This document shows, piece after piece, positions 7,818 to 16,700 of a DNA stretch of 64,000 nucleotides (position 1 is its first letter; each line of letters opens with the position of its first letter). The stretch comes from Hyphomicrobiaceae bacterium (GTDB lineage: Bacteria; Pseudomonadota; Alphaproteobacteria; Rhizobiales; Devosiaceae), in the NCBI GenBank assembly GCA_020638065.1, contig JACKJG010000014.1, forward strand, positions 1-64,000. Reading direction: 5' to 3'. The position numbers and the translations under genes are program-made. The notes below the pieces were generated by a model, which searched no databases, was not told where the DNA came from, and worked only from the letters and a program-made list of their open reading frames with translations.

Positions 7818-9707
7818 ATGTGCGTAGTTTGTGAGGCAATGGGGCGCGATTCCGCGCAGTGCAGCGCCGTGCCCGGCGAAGACAATTTCACCTTTGCCGC
7901 TGGAGATGGGGGGACGGCGGGTTTCGATCCGGCAAAAGATCCCGCCTATGGTGAAACCTGGGCCGAATGGTTCGAAGCGCCGGCCGGGCCGCATTTCGAA
8001 GCGAATGCGGTCGGTTACATGACGGCCAATTCCACCTTCGACGGTGCCATTGGATATTATGGCGACTACGATTTCATTCGGATCGAATTGCAGGCCGGTA
8101 AGACCTATACGATCCAGGCCTATTCGTTTTCGATGCAGCCTTTCGTGGGCATATTCGGTTATACCGGGACCAGCGGGTCAACGGTCAATGCCGAACTTCT
8201 GCAGACCCAGTCCTTTGAACAGGTGGTGGTCAACGGCACCTTGTACTTTGTCTCGACCCAGACCTTTACGGCGGATTCGCATGGAACGTTCTGGCTGGCG
8301 GTCAAGGACAATGAGGACGACACCAGCATCGGGGCCTATACGCTGGGCGTGGTGGAAGACGAAACGCCTGCCGTCCTGAAGAACTGGACGACCAAAGAGA
8401 TCGCACACCGGCTGACCGATACGGGCTGGGAGTTCTTCGGGGGCGAACGGCGAATCTGGGAAAAGACGAACATTTCCTACAATGTCGACGGCTTGACAAA
8501 CTCTGTCAAAAAGCTGGTCAAGCACGCCTTCGATGCCTGGGAAGCGTCAACGGGCCTCAATTTCACCAAGACGAGTGGTGGTGCGGATATCACCTTCGAT
8601 GATACCGAGCCGGACAAGGCCTATACCCATTCGGACCTCAAGAATAACGGCAACATGAAAAAGGCCACGATCAATATCGGCCGGGATTTCGACAAGGGTA
8701 CAACGCTCGACAGCTACACATTCCAGTCGCTGATCCACGAGATCGGCCATGCGCTGGGGCTCGCCCATGCGGGCGACTACAATGCGGGTCAGGGTGGTCC
8801 GACCACCTATCCCGACAGCGCATTGTTCAGGAATGACAGCTGGAACGCGACAATCATGTCGTACATCAACCAGAGCATGAACACCAAAGACAAGGCCGAT
8901 TATGCGCTGATCATGACACCCATGATCGCCGACGTGGTTGCCATGTTCGATCTCTACGGAAAGCCGGCCAGCTTCAACAAGGGCAACACGGTCTATGGCT
9001 TTCACTCGAACGTGGGCAATTATCTCGATGTGGTGTTCGACTATCTGGTGGAAGGCGACACGTCATCCAATCTGATCGACGGCAGCCAGCCGCTATCGTT
9101 CACCATTCTCGATTCCAAAGGCAACGACACGATCAATTTCAAGACCGACACGCGCAAGCAGACGGTCGACCTGCAACCGGGACATTTGTCTAAGGTCTAT
9201 GGCGTTGCCGGTTCCATGGTCATTGCGAACGGCACGTTCATCGAGACCTATATTGCCGGAAAGAACGACGACAAGGTCACCGGCAACAAGGTCGCCAATG
9301 TTCTCAGGGGCATGAATGGTGACGACAATCTCAAAGGCCTTGACGGCAATGACAGGCTTTTTGGCGGCAACAACAATGATGTGCTTGAGGGTGGCCCCGG
9401 CAAGGATGTTCTGGACGGCGGCAAGGGCAAGGACAAGTTGACCGGCAATTCCGGCGCCGACTTCTTTGTCTATGGGAAGGGGAGTGGCCGGGATCGGGTT
9501 ATGGATTTCAAGGACGACGTTGATGCTCTGAAGCTCGATGATGCCTTGTGGAAGTCCAAACACGGTAACCTGTCCAAGTCCCAGGTCATCCAGAAGTTTG
9601 CGCAGACCAAGAATGGTGACGCCGTTTTCGATTTCGGCGGGGGCGATGTGCTCAAGGTTGACGGCATCGCGAAAAGTCATCTCACCAACGATCTGGTGAT
9701 TGTCTAG
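7818..9707 (+). CDS. Serralysin-like M10 metalloprotease with RTX repeats
   Basis: Probable secreted zinc protease of 629 residues. The zinc site HEIGHALGLAH is intact (His307, Glu308, His311, His317), followed by a Met-turn region (IMSYINQ). Glycine- and aspartate-rich calcium-binding RTX nonapeptides lie near residues 495-550 (for example GGNNNDVLEGG, LDGGKGKDKL). An N-terminal domain of about 170 residues resembles pre-peptidase beta domains. There is no Sec signal, as expected for type I secretion through a C-terminal signal, but no ABC exporter, membrane-fusion or TolC genes are nearby. The ATG at 7818 follows a strong AAGGAGAGAGGA. The N-terminus has three cysteines in the first fifteen residues, unusual for this family. 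Confidence 0.9.
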   Translation: MCVVCEAMGRDSAQCSAVPGEDNFTFAAGDGGTAGFDPAKDPAYGETWAEWFEAPAGPHFEANAVGYMTANSTFDGAIGYYGDYDFIRIELQAGKTYTIQAYSFSMQPFVGIFGYTGTSGSTVNAELLQTQSFEQVVVNGTLYFVSTQTFTADSHGTFWLAVKDNEDDTSIGAYTLGVVEDETPAVLKNWTTKEIAHRLTDTGWEFFGGERRIWEKTNISYNVDGLTNSVKKLVKHAFDAWEASTGLNFTKTSGGADITFDDTEPDKAYTHSDLKNNGNMKKATINIGRDFDKGTTLDSYTFQSLIHEIGHALGLAHAGDYNAGQGGPTTYPDSALFRNDSWNATIMSYINQSMNTKDKADYALIMTPMIADVVAMFDLYGKPASFNKGNTVYGFHSNVGNYLDVVFDYLVEGDTSSNLIDGSQPLSFTILDSKGNDTINFKTDTRKQTVDLQPGHLSKVYGVAGSMVIANGTFIETYIAGKNDDKVTGNKVANVLRGMNGDDNLKGLDGNDRLFGGNNNDVLEGGPGKDVLDGGKGKDKLTGNSGADFFVYGKGSGRDRVMDFKDDVDALKLDDALWKSKHGNLSKSQVIQKFAQTKNGDAVFDFGGGDVLKVDGIAKSHLTNDLVIV

Positions 9708-9896
9708 GGCAGCACGAACCTCCGATCCTTTGCCAGTGCCGGAAAATTCTGCCTGGTGGGCAGGCTTCCCATGGACTGGTGGGTGCAAGCCCGCTCACTG
9801 ATCTGACCAGATCCGTCTTGCCGGAGCTGAACGGGGCTGCGATGGTGGCCGCGTTGTTGACGCTGTCCCAAACCGTCCCGCCGGAGCACGATCATC

Positions 9897-11747
9897 ATGG
9901 AGCAGGCTGCAGGTGACCGGATCAAGATCGGGCTTCTCGGCATAGCGCTGGCCGGGCTGGCCGCGGGACTGGCTTTCAGCGCTGCGGGACAGGATCAGAT
10001 CGCCGCCTATCTTTGGGCGGCAGGCGTTTTGCCGGTTCTTGTGGCACTGGTCATCGAAATCGTCGGCGGTGTTTTCGGGGGCGAGGTCGGACTCGACGTG
10101 GTTGCCGCGCTGTCGATGAGCGCGGCCGTGATTTTCGGACAGGAACTGGCCGCGGCGGTGGTTGCGGTCATGTATTCGGGCGGAACCTTCCTTGAGAGTT
10201 TCGCCGAGGGCCGGGCCCGGCGTGAAATGCATGCCCTGCTGTCGCGGGTGCCGAGAAATGCAACCCGCCGGCGCGGTGACGGGCTCGAGGAAATTGCGCT
10301 CGACGATATCTTGCCGGGTGACGTGTTGCTCGTGCGGCAAGGCGATGTTGCGCCGGTCGATGGCGTGCTCTTGTCGGGGCAGGCGGTGCTCGACACCTCG
10401 ACGCTGACCGGCGAATCGCTGCCGGTTCGCCTTTCGGCCGGAGAGGATGTCCTCAGCGGTTCGACCAATGCGGGCGAAGCCTTCGATTTTCGCGCGGCGC
10501 GGCGGGCGGCCGACAGCACCTATGCGGGCATCGTGCGGCTGGTGGAGGCCGCGCAGAAATCCAAGGCGCCAATGGCGCGATTGGCGGACCGCTGGTCGCT
10601 TGGGTTTTTGCTGGTGACGGTGCTGATCGCCGTCGCGGCCTGGTGGTTCACCGCTGATCCCATACGCGCCGTGGCCGTTCTGGTGGTGGCGACGCCCTGT
10701 CCGCTCATTCTGGCGGTGCCGGTGGCGCTGGTTGCCGGGCTTTCGCGGGCGGCGCATTTCGGTGTTCTGATCAAGGGTGCGCGCCCACTCGAGGCATTGG
10801 CACGCATGCGTACGCTGGTTCTGGACAAGACCGGAACGCTAACCGACGGGCGCCCGCAGATCGTTTCGATTGTCTGCCACAATGGATTTGCGGAAGACGA
10901 GGTACTGGGCCTTGCCGCATCGCTCGACCAGGCCTCCAAGCATCCGGTCGCGCAGGCCATCGTCGAAGCGGCCAAGGCGCGCGGACTTGGGCTGACCATA
11001 CCCGAACAGACACGCGAAACACCCGGTGAAGGTGTCGAGGGCGAGGTTTCAGGCCGCCAGATCATTGTGGGTGGCGATGGTTTTGTCCTCGGAAAACTGG
11101 GTGGCGCGGGCGACGCTATCCCGCTGCTTCCCGCCGGTTCGATCATCGTTGCCGTGGGCGTTGACAAGGCATTGGCCGGTTTCATCGTCATGGCAGATCC
11201 GTTGCGGTCGGGAATTGCCGATCTGCTTGGGGCGATCCGGAAAGAGGGCGTCGAACGCATCCTTCTGGCGACCGGTGACCGGCGAGACGTGGCCGAGGGG
11301 GTGACCTCCGGCCTCGCGCTCGATGGTTTGCGTGCGGGCCTCACGCCAGATCAAAAAGTGCTTCTGGTTCTGACGGAACGCAAGAACGGGCCGGTCATGA
11401 TGGTCGGCGACGGGGTCAACGACGCGCCGGCTCTGGCGGCGGCCGATGTCGGGGTTGCCATGGGTGCGCGCGGTGCAGCGGCTTCGGCGGAAGCTGCGGA
11501 CGTGGTGCTTCTGGTCGATGAACTCGACAGGCTCTTGCAGGGGATCATCGTCGCGCGGAAGTCGCGGCGGATTGCCTATGAAAGCGTTGTGGCCGGGATC
11601 GGATTGTCGGTTGCCGGAATGATTGCCGCAGCGTTCGGCTATCTGACGCCGGTCGAGGGCGCCATTCTGCAAGAGGTCATCGACGTTGCGGTCATCCTCA
11701 ACGCGCTTCGGGCGTTGCGGATCACGACGGGTCCCCGGGCCGAATGA
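9897..11747 (+). CDS. P1B-type heavy-metal-transporting ATPase with TPCP motif
   Basis: Membrane metal pump of 616 residues. Visible motifs are the phosphorylation site DKTGTLT (Asp310), the actuator STLTGES, the hinge GDGVNDAPAL, and a membrane motif ATPCPLILA with Cys268 in the metal-transport helix. No N-terminal CxxC metal-binding domain is present. The TPCP signature is that described for P1B-5 pumps such as Sinorhizobium Nia (nickel/iron), but the C-terminal hemerythrin domain of those proteins is absent. Substrate is therefore open; nickel would fit the nearby NiFe hydrogenase, but that is inference. It stands alone and is convergent with the GGDEF-EAL gene. Confidence 0.88.
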   Translation: MEQAAGDRIKIGLLGIALAGLAAGLAFSAAGQDQIAAYLWAAGVLPVLVALVIEIVGGVFGGEVGLDVVAALSMSAAVIFGQELAAAVVAVMYSGGTFLESFAEGRARREMHALLSRVPRNATRRRGDGLEEIALDDILPGDVLLVRQGDVAPVDGVLLSGQAVLDTSTLTGESLPVRLSAGEDVLSGSTNAGEAFDFRAARRAADSTYAGIVRLVEAAQKSKAPMARLADRWSLGFLLVTVLIAVAAWWFTADPIRAVAVLVVATPCPLILAVPVALVAGLSRAAHFGVLIKGARPLEALARMRTLVLDKTGTLTDGRPQIVSIVCHNGFAEDEVLGLAASLDQASKHPVAQAIVEAAKARGLGLTIPEQTRETPGEGVEGEVSGRQIIVGGDGFVLGKLGGAGDAIPLLPAGSIIVAVGVDKALAGFIVMADPLRSGIADLLGAIRKEGVERILLATGDRRDVAEGVTSGLALDGLRAGLTPDQKVLLVLTERKNGPVMMVGDGVNDAPALAAADVGVAMGARGAAASAEAADVVLLVDELDRLLQGIIVARKSRRIAYESVVAGIGLSVAGMIAAAFGYLTPVEGAILQEVIDVAVILNALRALRITTGPRAE

Positions 11748-11763
11748 GCGCCGGACGCTGCGG

Positions 11764-14082
11764 TCACGAAGCTATGCGGTTTTCTTGCGGGTAGCCGGGG
11801 GCCGCTTCCGGCGATTTCAGACCGGTCAGACCCGATTTCAGCAGATAGGCGGCCAATTCGGTTTCACGCAACGGCTTGGCGAAATGGTAGCCCTGCAATT
11901 TCTGGCAGGCGATGGAATTGAGGAACGCGGCCTGTTCCGGTGTTTCGACACCTTCGGCGGTGATCGACAGGCTGAGGGAATGTCCGAGGGTCACAATGGC
12001 CTGCAGAATGCGCTGGGCGGCGCTGTCGCTTGGCAGTTTCTCAACGAATGACTTGTCGATCTTGATCGTATCGAACGGGAATTTGAGCAGATAGGACAGT
12101 GACGAATAACCGGTGCCGAAATCGTCCATGGCGATGGTGACGCCGAGATGTTTCAGTGCGGTAAGACGCTCGATGACGCTGACATCGCTGGACACGAGCA
12201 CGCCCTCGGTGATTTCGAGTTCAAGCCGGCCGGGGTCGAGCTGATGGCGGTCGAGTGCGGCACGGGTGATACCCACGATGTCGGCGTCAGCGAAATGACG
12301 CGGCGACAGATTGACCGCGACCCGCAACGGTTCCGGCCAGGTTTTCGCGGCACGGATGGCTTCGTCGATCGTCCAGTTGCCGATTTCGACAATGGCGCCG
12401 GATTCTTCGGCGACCGGGATGAACTCCGCCGGGGAGACGAGCCCGCGTAGCGGATGGTTCCAGCGCAGCAGCGCCTCGAAGCTGGTGGCCTGCCGGGTGG
12501 CGGAATCGACGAGCGGCTGGAAATAGAGTTCAAGCTCGTCGTTTTCGATGGCCATGCGCAATTCGTTTTCGAGCAGGCGCTTCTCACGTTCTTCAGCATC
12601 CATAGCGGCCACGAAGAAGCGCCAGGTGCCGCGCCCATCGGCCTTGGCGCGATAGAGGGCGAGGTCGGCGTTGCGCATGAGTTGAGCCGGGCGGGTCCCG
12701 GCGAGCGGGGCGATGGCAATACCAATGCTCGCGCCCAGAAACAGATCTTCGCCGTCCACCTTGAATGGCTGTTCCATCAGGTCGGACAGACGGCGGGCAA
12801 CCGGCTCGACGTCCTCGCGGCGCGAGGTCGCGGAAAGGATGATGGCAAATTCATCGCCACCCAGGCGAGCGGCAAAATCGCTTTCGCGCACGCAGGATTT
12901 GATCCGCTCGGATACTTGAGCAAGGACCTGGTCGCCGACCAGATGGCCACGATTGTCGTTGACGCTCTTGAAATGGTCGAGATCAATCAGCATCAGCACA
13001 AACGGCGATCCGTAGCGCTCGAGCCGCGAAACCAGATGGTCCAGCTGGAAATTGAACTGGTTGCGATTGATCAGCCCGGTCAGTTGATCGAAATGGGCCA
13101 GCTCGTAGATTTCGTTCTCGATCTGCTTGGCCGAGGTCAAATCGAAATTGGCGCCCACCCAGCCGACAAGGTTGCCGAACGTATTGAGGATCGGCGTGCC
13201 GGACATGCGCCAGTGCAATTTTCGACCGCCGTCGTCAATTTCCAGGTCGACGTTCTGGAATTGTTGGTTGGCCTCGAAGTCGCGAATGATCTGGCCGACC
13301 TGTGCCTGCGAAGCGAAGGGCAGTTGGGTCAGAAAGGTCTTGAAATCGAGACCCTGCCAGAGGTCGCGGGAAATTCCGGTGGCGCGGGCAAAACCGGGGC
13401 TGACCTCGACAACCCGGCCTTTGAAATCGGTGCGCCAGGCCCAGTTCTGGGGTCCTTCCACGCTTTCCTGCAACAGGATGGAAGAGAGCGCGCCCATGAT
13501 TTCGGCCTGTTCGCGTTCAAGCCGCAAACGGCGCATCTGGCGCGCGACATAGACAACAATGGCTGCCGCGATGGTGATTGCCACGGCCACTGGCGCTGCA
13601 AAGGCGGGGTCGTGAGTCGTGAGCAAGCCGGATCCGACGCCGATAACGGCAGGAATGAGAACGGCGAATATGTGCAGCCGGTTTTCCGCGCGCAGCAAAA
13701 CAGCGATGGCCAGAAGAATGAACCAGCTAAACAAGGGCGAGTTCTGGCCATCCGTGGCCTCAGCGACCCGCGCAAACGCGAAGCCGATCACGCCGAGCAC
13801 TATTCCGAAGCTCGAACCGATAACGAGTGCCGCAACCGGGCCGGTTTCCGTGCCACGGCCTGACCGGTGCATGATAAAGGTTGCCGCCAAGACGACGCCG
13901 ATGCCGGCTACAAGCCCGATCAGGGTGTAGGCGAGCCAGCCGGGCATTGAGTGCGTGGCAAAAACCAGTGCTGCCGCCATTGCTGCCGTTCCGCCCAAGA
14001 GCACAAACGCACCGAGCTCTTTCATAGCCGAAGAGCTGCGGTTGGCGTTTGTCAGGCGGTCACCGGTTGGCGAATTGGGCAT
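11764..14082 (-). CDS. Membrane GGDEF-EAL cyclic-di-GMP turnover protein
   Basis: 772-residue signalling protein. About six N-terminal membrane segments (residues 24-180) are followed by a PAS-like domain (about 210-325, NWAWRTDFKGRVVEVSPGFA), a GGDEF domain with the intact motif GGDEF at 408-412, and an EAL domain with EALLRW from Glu536 and a DDFGTGYSSLSYL loop. Both catalytic signatures are complete, so synthesis and hydrolysis of c-di-GMP are both possible; which dominates cannot be told by eye. It is divergent from the alpha-oxoamine synthase gene and shares its 247-base upstream region. Confidence 0.93.
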   Translation of the reverse strand: MPNSPTGDRLTNANRSSSAMKELGAFVLLGGTAAMAAALVFATHSMPGWLAYTLIGLVAGIGVVLAATFIMHRSGRGTETGPVAALVIGSSFGIVLGVIGFAFARVAEATDGQNSPLFSWFILLAIAVLLRAENRLHIFAVLIPAVIGVGSGLLTTHDPAFAAPVAVAITIAAAIVVYVARQMRRLRLEREQAEIMGALSSILLQESVEGPQNWAWRTDFKGRVVEVSPGFARATGISRDLWQGLDFKTFLTQLPFASQAQVGQIIRDFEANQQFQNVDLEIDDGGRKLHWRMSGTPILNTFGNLVGWVGANFDLTSAKQIENEIYELAHFDQLTGLINRNQFNFQLDHLVSRLERYGSPFVLMLIDLDHFKSVNDNRGHLVGDQVLAQVSERIKSCVRESDFAARLGGDEFAIILSATSRREDVEPVARRLSDLMEQPFKVDGEDLFLGASIGIAIAPLAGTRPAQLMRNADLALYRAKADGRGTWRFFVAAMDAEEREKRLLENELRMAIENDELELYFQPLVDSATRQATSFEALLRWNHPLRGLVSPAEFIPVAEESGAIVEIGNWTIDEAIRAAKTWPEPLRVAVNLSPRHFADADIVGITRAALDRHQLDPGRLELEITEGVLVSSDVSVIERLTALKHLGVTIAMDDFGTGYSSLSYLLKFPFDTIKIDKSFVEKLPSDSAAQRILQAIVTLGHSLSLSITAEGVETPEQAAFLNSIACQKLQGYHFAKPLRETELAAYLLKSGLTGLKSPEAAPGYPQENRIAS

Positions 14083-14329
14083 ATGCAGCGATCTGATCGG
14101 CCATTGAAGATGCGCAATTATGCACTTGCCGACATTAATTAATGGTCAAAGCGATGCGGGCCGTGGTGCCACCGGATTGTTTTGCCGCGCCTTTTTCGTT
14201 TCATTAAGCATCAAATTGCAAAAGCGGCATGTAAGATTTGGGCAACCAATCCGCTTAAGCCGGTCTTATCCCGCCTTCCCGCATTTTGGACCCACGCCCG
14301 AGAAGTGGCGACAATTAGGGGAAGGCAAA

Positions 14330-15709
14330 ATGACCGAACTTTCAAACACCGAACTCAAAAACATTCCGCAGGAAGCCCTTGGCGGGTCGCTGCGCGATTT
14401 CCGTGCACCCCAGGGTGCGGATCTGATCGGGCGCGCACGCGTCTTTTATGATTGGCAGAACAAGCGCCGTCAGTCGCGCCTGTGGCCATATGCACGTTCA
14501 ACCGAAACTGCTCCGGTTGCCCGCTGCGATGCCAAGTCCGACGACGGACGCAATTTCTCCGGCATCAATTTCGCGTCGCAGGACTATCTCAGCCTGTCGT
14601 CGCATCCGGATATCAAGGCGGCGGCAATTGGCGCGGCCGAAAAATACGGCGTTCACAGCGCCGGATCGGCGGCACTTCTGGGCAACACGGCCAATTCGCT
14701 GGGGTTGGAAAAAGAATTGTCCGACTTCATCTTCGGCCGCGAAATCGTGCTTTACCCGACCGGATGGGCAGCCGGTTATGGCGCGATCCAGGGTTTCGTT
14801 CGTCCTGACGACCATATCGTGATGGACATCCTGGCGCATTCCTGCCTGCAGGAAGGGGCCAAGGCCTCGACCTCGAACATCCATTATCATGGCCATCTCA
14901 ATCTGAGCGCCATCGAAAAGCGCCTGCAGCGCATTCGCGCCAAGGACACGGACAATGCCATTCTGGTGGTGACCGAAAGCCTGTTCTCGATGCACTCGGA
15001 TTCGCCGGACATTGGTGCGGTACGGGCCCTGTGCAACGAATACAATGCTTCGCTTCTCGTCGATGTGGCGCACGATCTGGGCTGCATGGGTCCGGACGGC
15101 TACGGCATTGTCGGTTTGCAGAACATGACCGATGCGGCCGACATCATTATCGGCAGCTTTTCCAAGACCTTTGCGTCAAATGGCGGCTTCGTTGCCGTGC
15201 GTGACAAGGCTTCCGCTGAATATCTGAAATATTACAGCGCCAGCCACACGTTCTCGAACGCATTGTCGCCGGTTCAGGCCGCTGCGGTGCGCGAATCTCT
15301 CAGGATCGTTCGTTCGGCAGAAGGCCGTCAACGGCGCGAAAAGCTGATGGCCAACATCCTCGAGCTGCGTGCCGCCATGGAAAAGGCCGGCCTGGACGTT
15401 CTGGGTGATCCGTCACCAATCGTTCCGGTCAATGTGGGCCTGGAGCCGGTTGGGCGTTTTGCAGCCCGCGAACTCGAAGCGCTTGGCGGTATTGCCAATC
15501 TGGTCGAGTATCCGGCGGTGCCGCAGGGCAATGCCCGGTTCCGCTTCCAGGTTATGGCTGATCACACCAAGGAAGATGTCCATGGCGTGACCTGGATCCT
15601 GCAGCAGGCCATGTGGATGGCGCAGGAAGAATGGCGCACGATAACGGAATCTGGCGGAAATGGTGCCGGATTTGCGAAAGCAAACATTTCGGAAACCAAA
15701 GTCGCCTAG
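14330..15709 (+). CDS. Alpha-oxoamine synthase family PLP enzyme
   Basis: Fold-type I pyridoxal-phosphate enzyme of the family that includes BioF, KBL, ALA synthase, serine palmitoyltransferase and the CqsA/LqsA autoinducer synthases. These condense an amino acid with an acyl thioester. The PLP lysine is Lys279 in GSFSKTFASNGG, and the pyridine-binding Asp245 and His248 lie in VDVAHDLG, where the more usual Glu of DEAH is Val. At 459 residues it is about 60 longer than BioF, mainly at the N-terminus. The ATG at 14330 follows AGGGGAAGG. There are no biotin or haem genes nearby; neighbours are signalling genes, so a signal- or lipid-producing role is conceivable but unproven. Confidence 0.85.
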   Translation: MTELSNTELKNIPQEALGGSLRDFRAPQGADLIGRARVFYDWQNKRRQSRLWPYARSTETAPVARCDAKSDDGRNFSGINFASQDYLSLSSHPDIKAAAIGAAEKYGVHSAGSAALLGNTANSLGLEKELSDFIFGREIVLYPTGWAAGYGAIQGFVRPDDHIVMDILAHSCLQEGAKASTSNIHYHGHLNLSAIEKRLQRIRAKDTDNAILVVTESLFSMHSDSPDIGAVRALCNEYNASLLVDVAHDLGCMGPDGYGIVGLQNMTDAADIIIGSFSKTFASNGGFVAVRDKASAEYLKYYSASHTFSNALSPVQAAAVRESLRIVRSAEGRQRREKLMANILELRAAMEKAGLDVLGDPSPIVPVNVGLEPVGRFAARELEALGGIANLVEYPAVPQGNARFRFQVMADHTKEDVHGVTWILQQAMWMAQEEWRTITESGGNGAGFAKANISETKVA

Positions 15710-15739
15710 ACTGGCAAGCGGATCATTTGGAGCCAGAAG

Positions 15740-16147
15740 ATGCACAACGCATACGATGCACCAAGACTGCTTGCGGTGGACGATGATGTTTCGTCAGCGG
15801 AACTCATCGTCCGGGTTGCCGAGCGCTGCGGCTTTGAGGCCTTCGCCACGTCGGATTCACGTGGCGTGGTCTCCCTGGTCGAAGCGCTTGGGCCAGCCGT
15901 CCTTTGTGTCGACATCTGCATGCCGGGCATCGATGCAATCGAGTTGTTCGACCTGTTGGTGGGCAACAATTATCGGGGCCGCATCCTGATCGTCAGCGGA
16001 CAGGACATTTCCATTCTGGAATCCACCGCACGACTGGGAACCGGCAAAGGCCTGGACGTGATCGCCTGCATGCAAAAGCCGTTCGATCTCGGTGAGCTTC
16101 GGCATTTGCTGATGCAGCAGCACCAGAGCTACGCCGAGGCGAGCTGA
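15740..16147 (+). CDS. Single-domain response regulator (receiver only)
   Basis: 135 residues making up one receiver domain with no output domain. The acidic pair DDD lies near residue 14 (LLAVDDDVSSAEL), the phospho-acceptor aspartate in LCVDICMPGIDAIELF, the Ser/Thr switch in ILIVSGQD, and the conserved Lys in MQKPFDLGEL. It starts 30 bases after the alpha-oxoamine synthase gene and is followed by a strong terminator, so the two genes probably form one transcript. It could act as a phosphorelay shuttle, with the hybrid kinase at 17129-19036 as an obvious possible partner. Confidence 0.92.
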   Translation: MHNAYDAPRLLAVDDDVSSAELIVRVAERCGFEAFATSDSRGVVSLVEALGPAVLCVDICMPGIDAIELFDLLVGNNYRGRILIVSGQDISILESTARLGTGKGLDVIACMQKPFDLGELRHLLMQQHQSYAEAS

Positions 16148-16185
16148 CCGGTCGCAGCAGACGCAGGATCACACAATTTCAAATG

Positions 16186-16211
16186 CCCGCCCTTTTGGGG
16201 GCGGGTTTTTT
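16186..16211 (+). terminator. Rho-independent terminator after the receiver gene
   Basis: A 7-bp GC stem (CCCGCCC at 16186-16192 with GGGCGGG at 16199-16205) encloses a six-base loop and is followed directly by six T residues. It lies 38 bases after the receiver stop codon and ends the alpha-oxoamine synthase/receiver transcript. Confidence 0.93.
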
Positions 16212-16643
16212 GTTGGTTGGAGATCAGCCTCGCGGTGCCATGCCGGCGGCATTGAAGGACGGTATCTGGGCATGAACCTTGGGCGCTGCCTGAACCGGGG
16301 AGCAACCGGCTCCGGGTCAATGCGGTGGAACGGTGTCCGCGGACACGCTTCAATCGATCGGCCGGTGTGGAAGCCGCGTATCATGCCCCGTGGCAATCAC
16401 GGGTAGTTCGCGCCAGGCTCTCTGTGGCCGGCTTGCACAAAGCCAAGGACTCAGGCGCGCAGGAGCGGCAAGTTGACATTCCGGTTCCTCATCTCAAGCA
16501 GCCAGGTGCCTGTGCGATGAGCGGCCAAGGGGATCCGCGTTCCCTTTGGGCCGCTCTCGCATGGAATTGGGTTGTGGCCGCGCGCCCGAAGGCCCACCTC
16601 GGCATGGACCTCAATCATGCTGAACTCGAAGCCCACTCAAATG
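16212..16643. other. Non-coding stretch between two terminators, with a long hairpin
   Basis: No convincing gene is seen in these 432 bases; short open frames on both strands have no family resemblance and no good ribosome binding site. It is bounded on the left by a plus-strand terminator and on the right by a minus-strand terminator, so it should be transcriptionally quiet unless it has its own promoter. It contains a long imperfect inverted repeat at 16510-16564: three helical blocks of 8, 8 and 7 base pairs interrupted by single-base bulges, with a seven-base loop. This could be a structured RNA, a protein-binding site or a decayed repeat. Confidence 0.5.
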
Positions 16644-16667
16644 AAAACGGGCTCCCTGGGGAGCCCG
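16644..16667 (-). terminator. Rho-independent terminator for the DivK-like receiver gene
   Basis: Read on the minus strand, an inverted repeat of at least eight base pairs (CGGGCTCC at 16648-16655 with GGAGCCCG at 16660-16667 on the plus strand) is followed by four T residues, given by AAAA at 16644-16647. It lies 33 bases beyond the stop codon of the minus-strand receiver gene. Confidence 0.85.
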
Positions 16668-16700
16668 CCGGATGTTCTCAAAGATACAATGTGCGGCGTG

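Noticed and set aside
12454..13863. 469-codon open frame antisense to the GGDEF-EAL gene
   Set aside because: The true gene has complete GGDEF and EAL motifs; the antisense translation shows only repeated low-complexity character of a shadow frame.
14330..15709. 5-aminolevulinate synthase assignment
   Set aside because: The hem genes are far away in the window, the DEAH position differs and the N-terminus does not match the ALA synthase start, so only the family was called.
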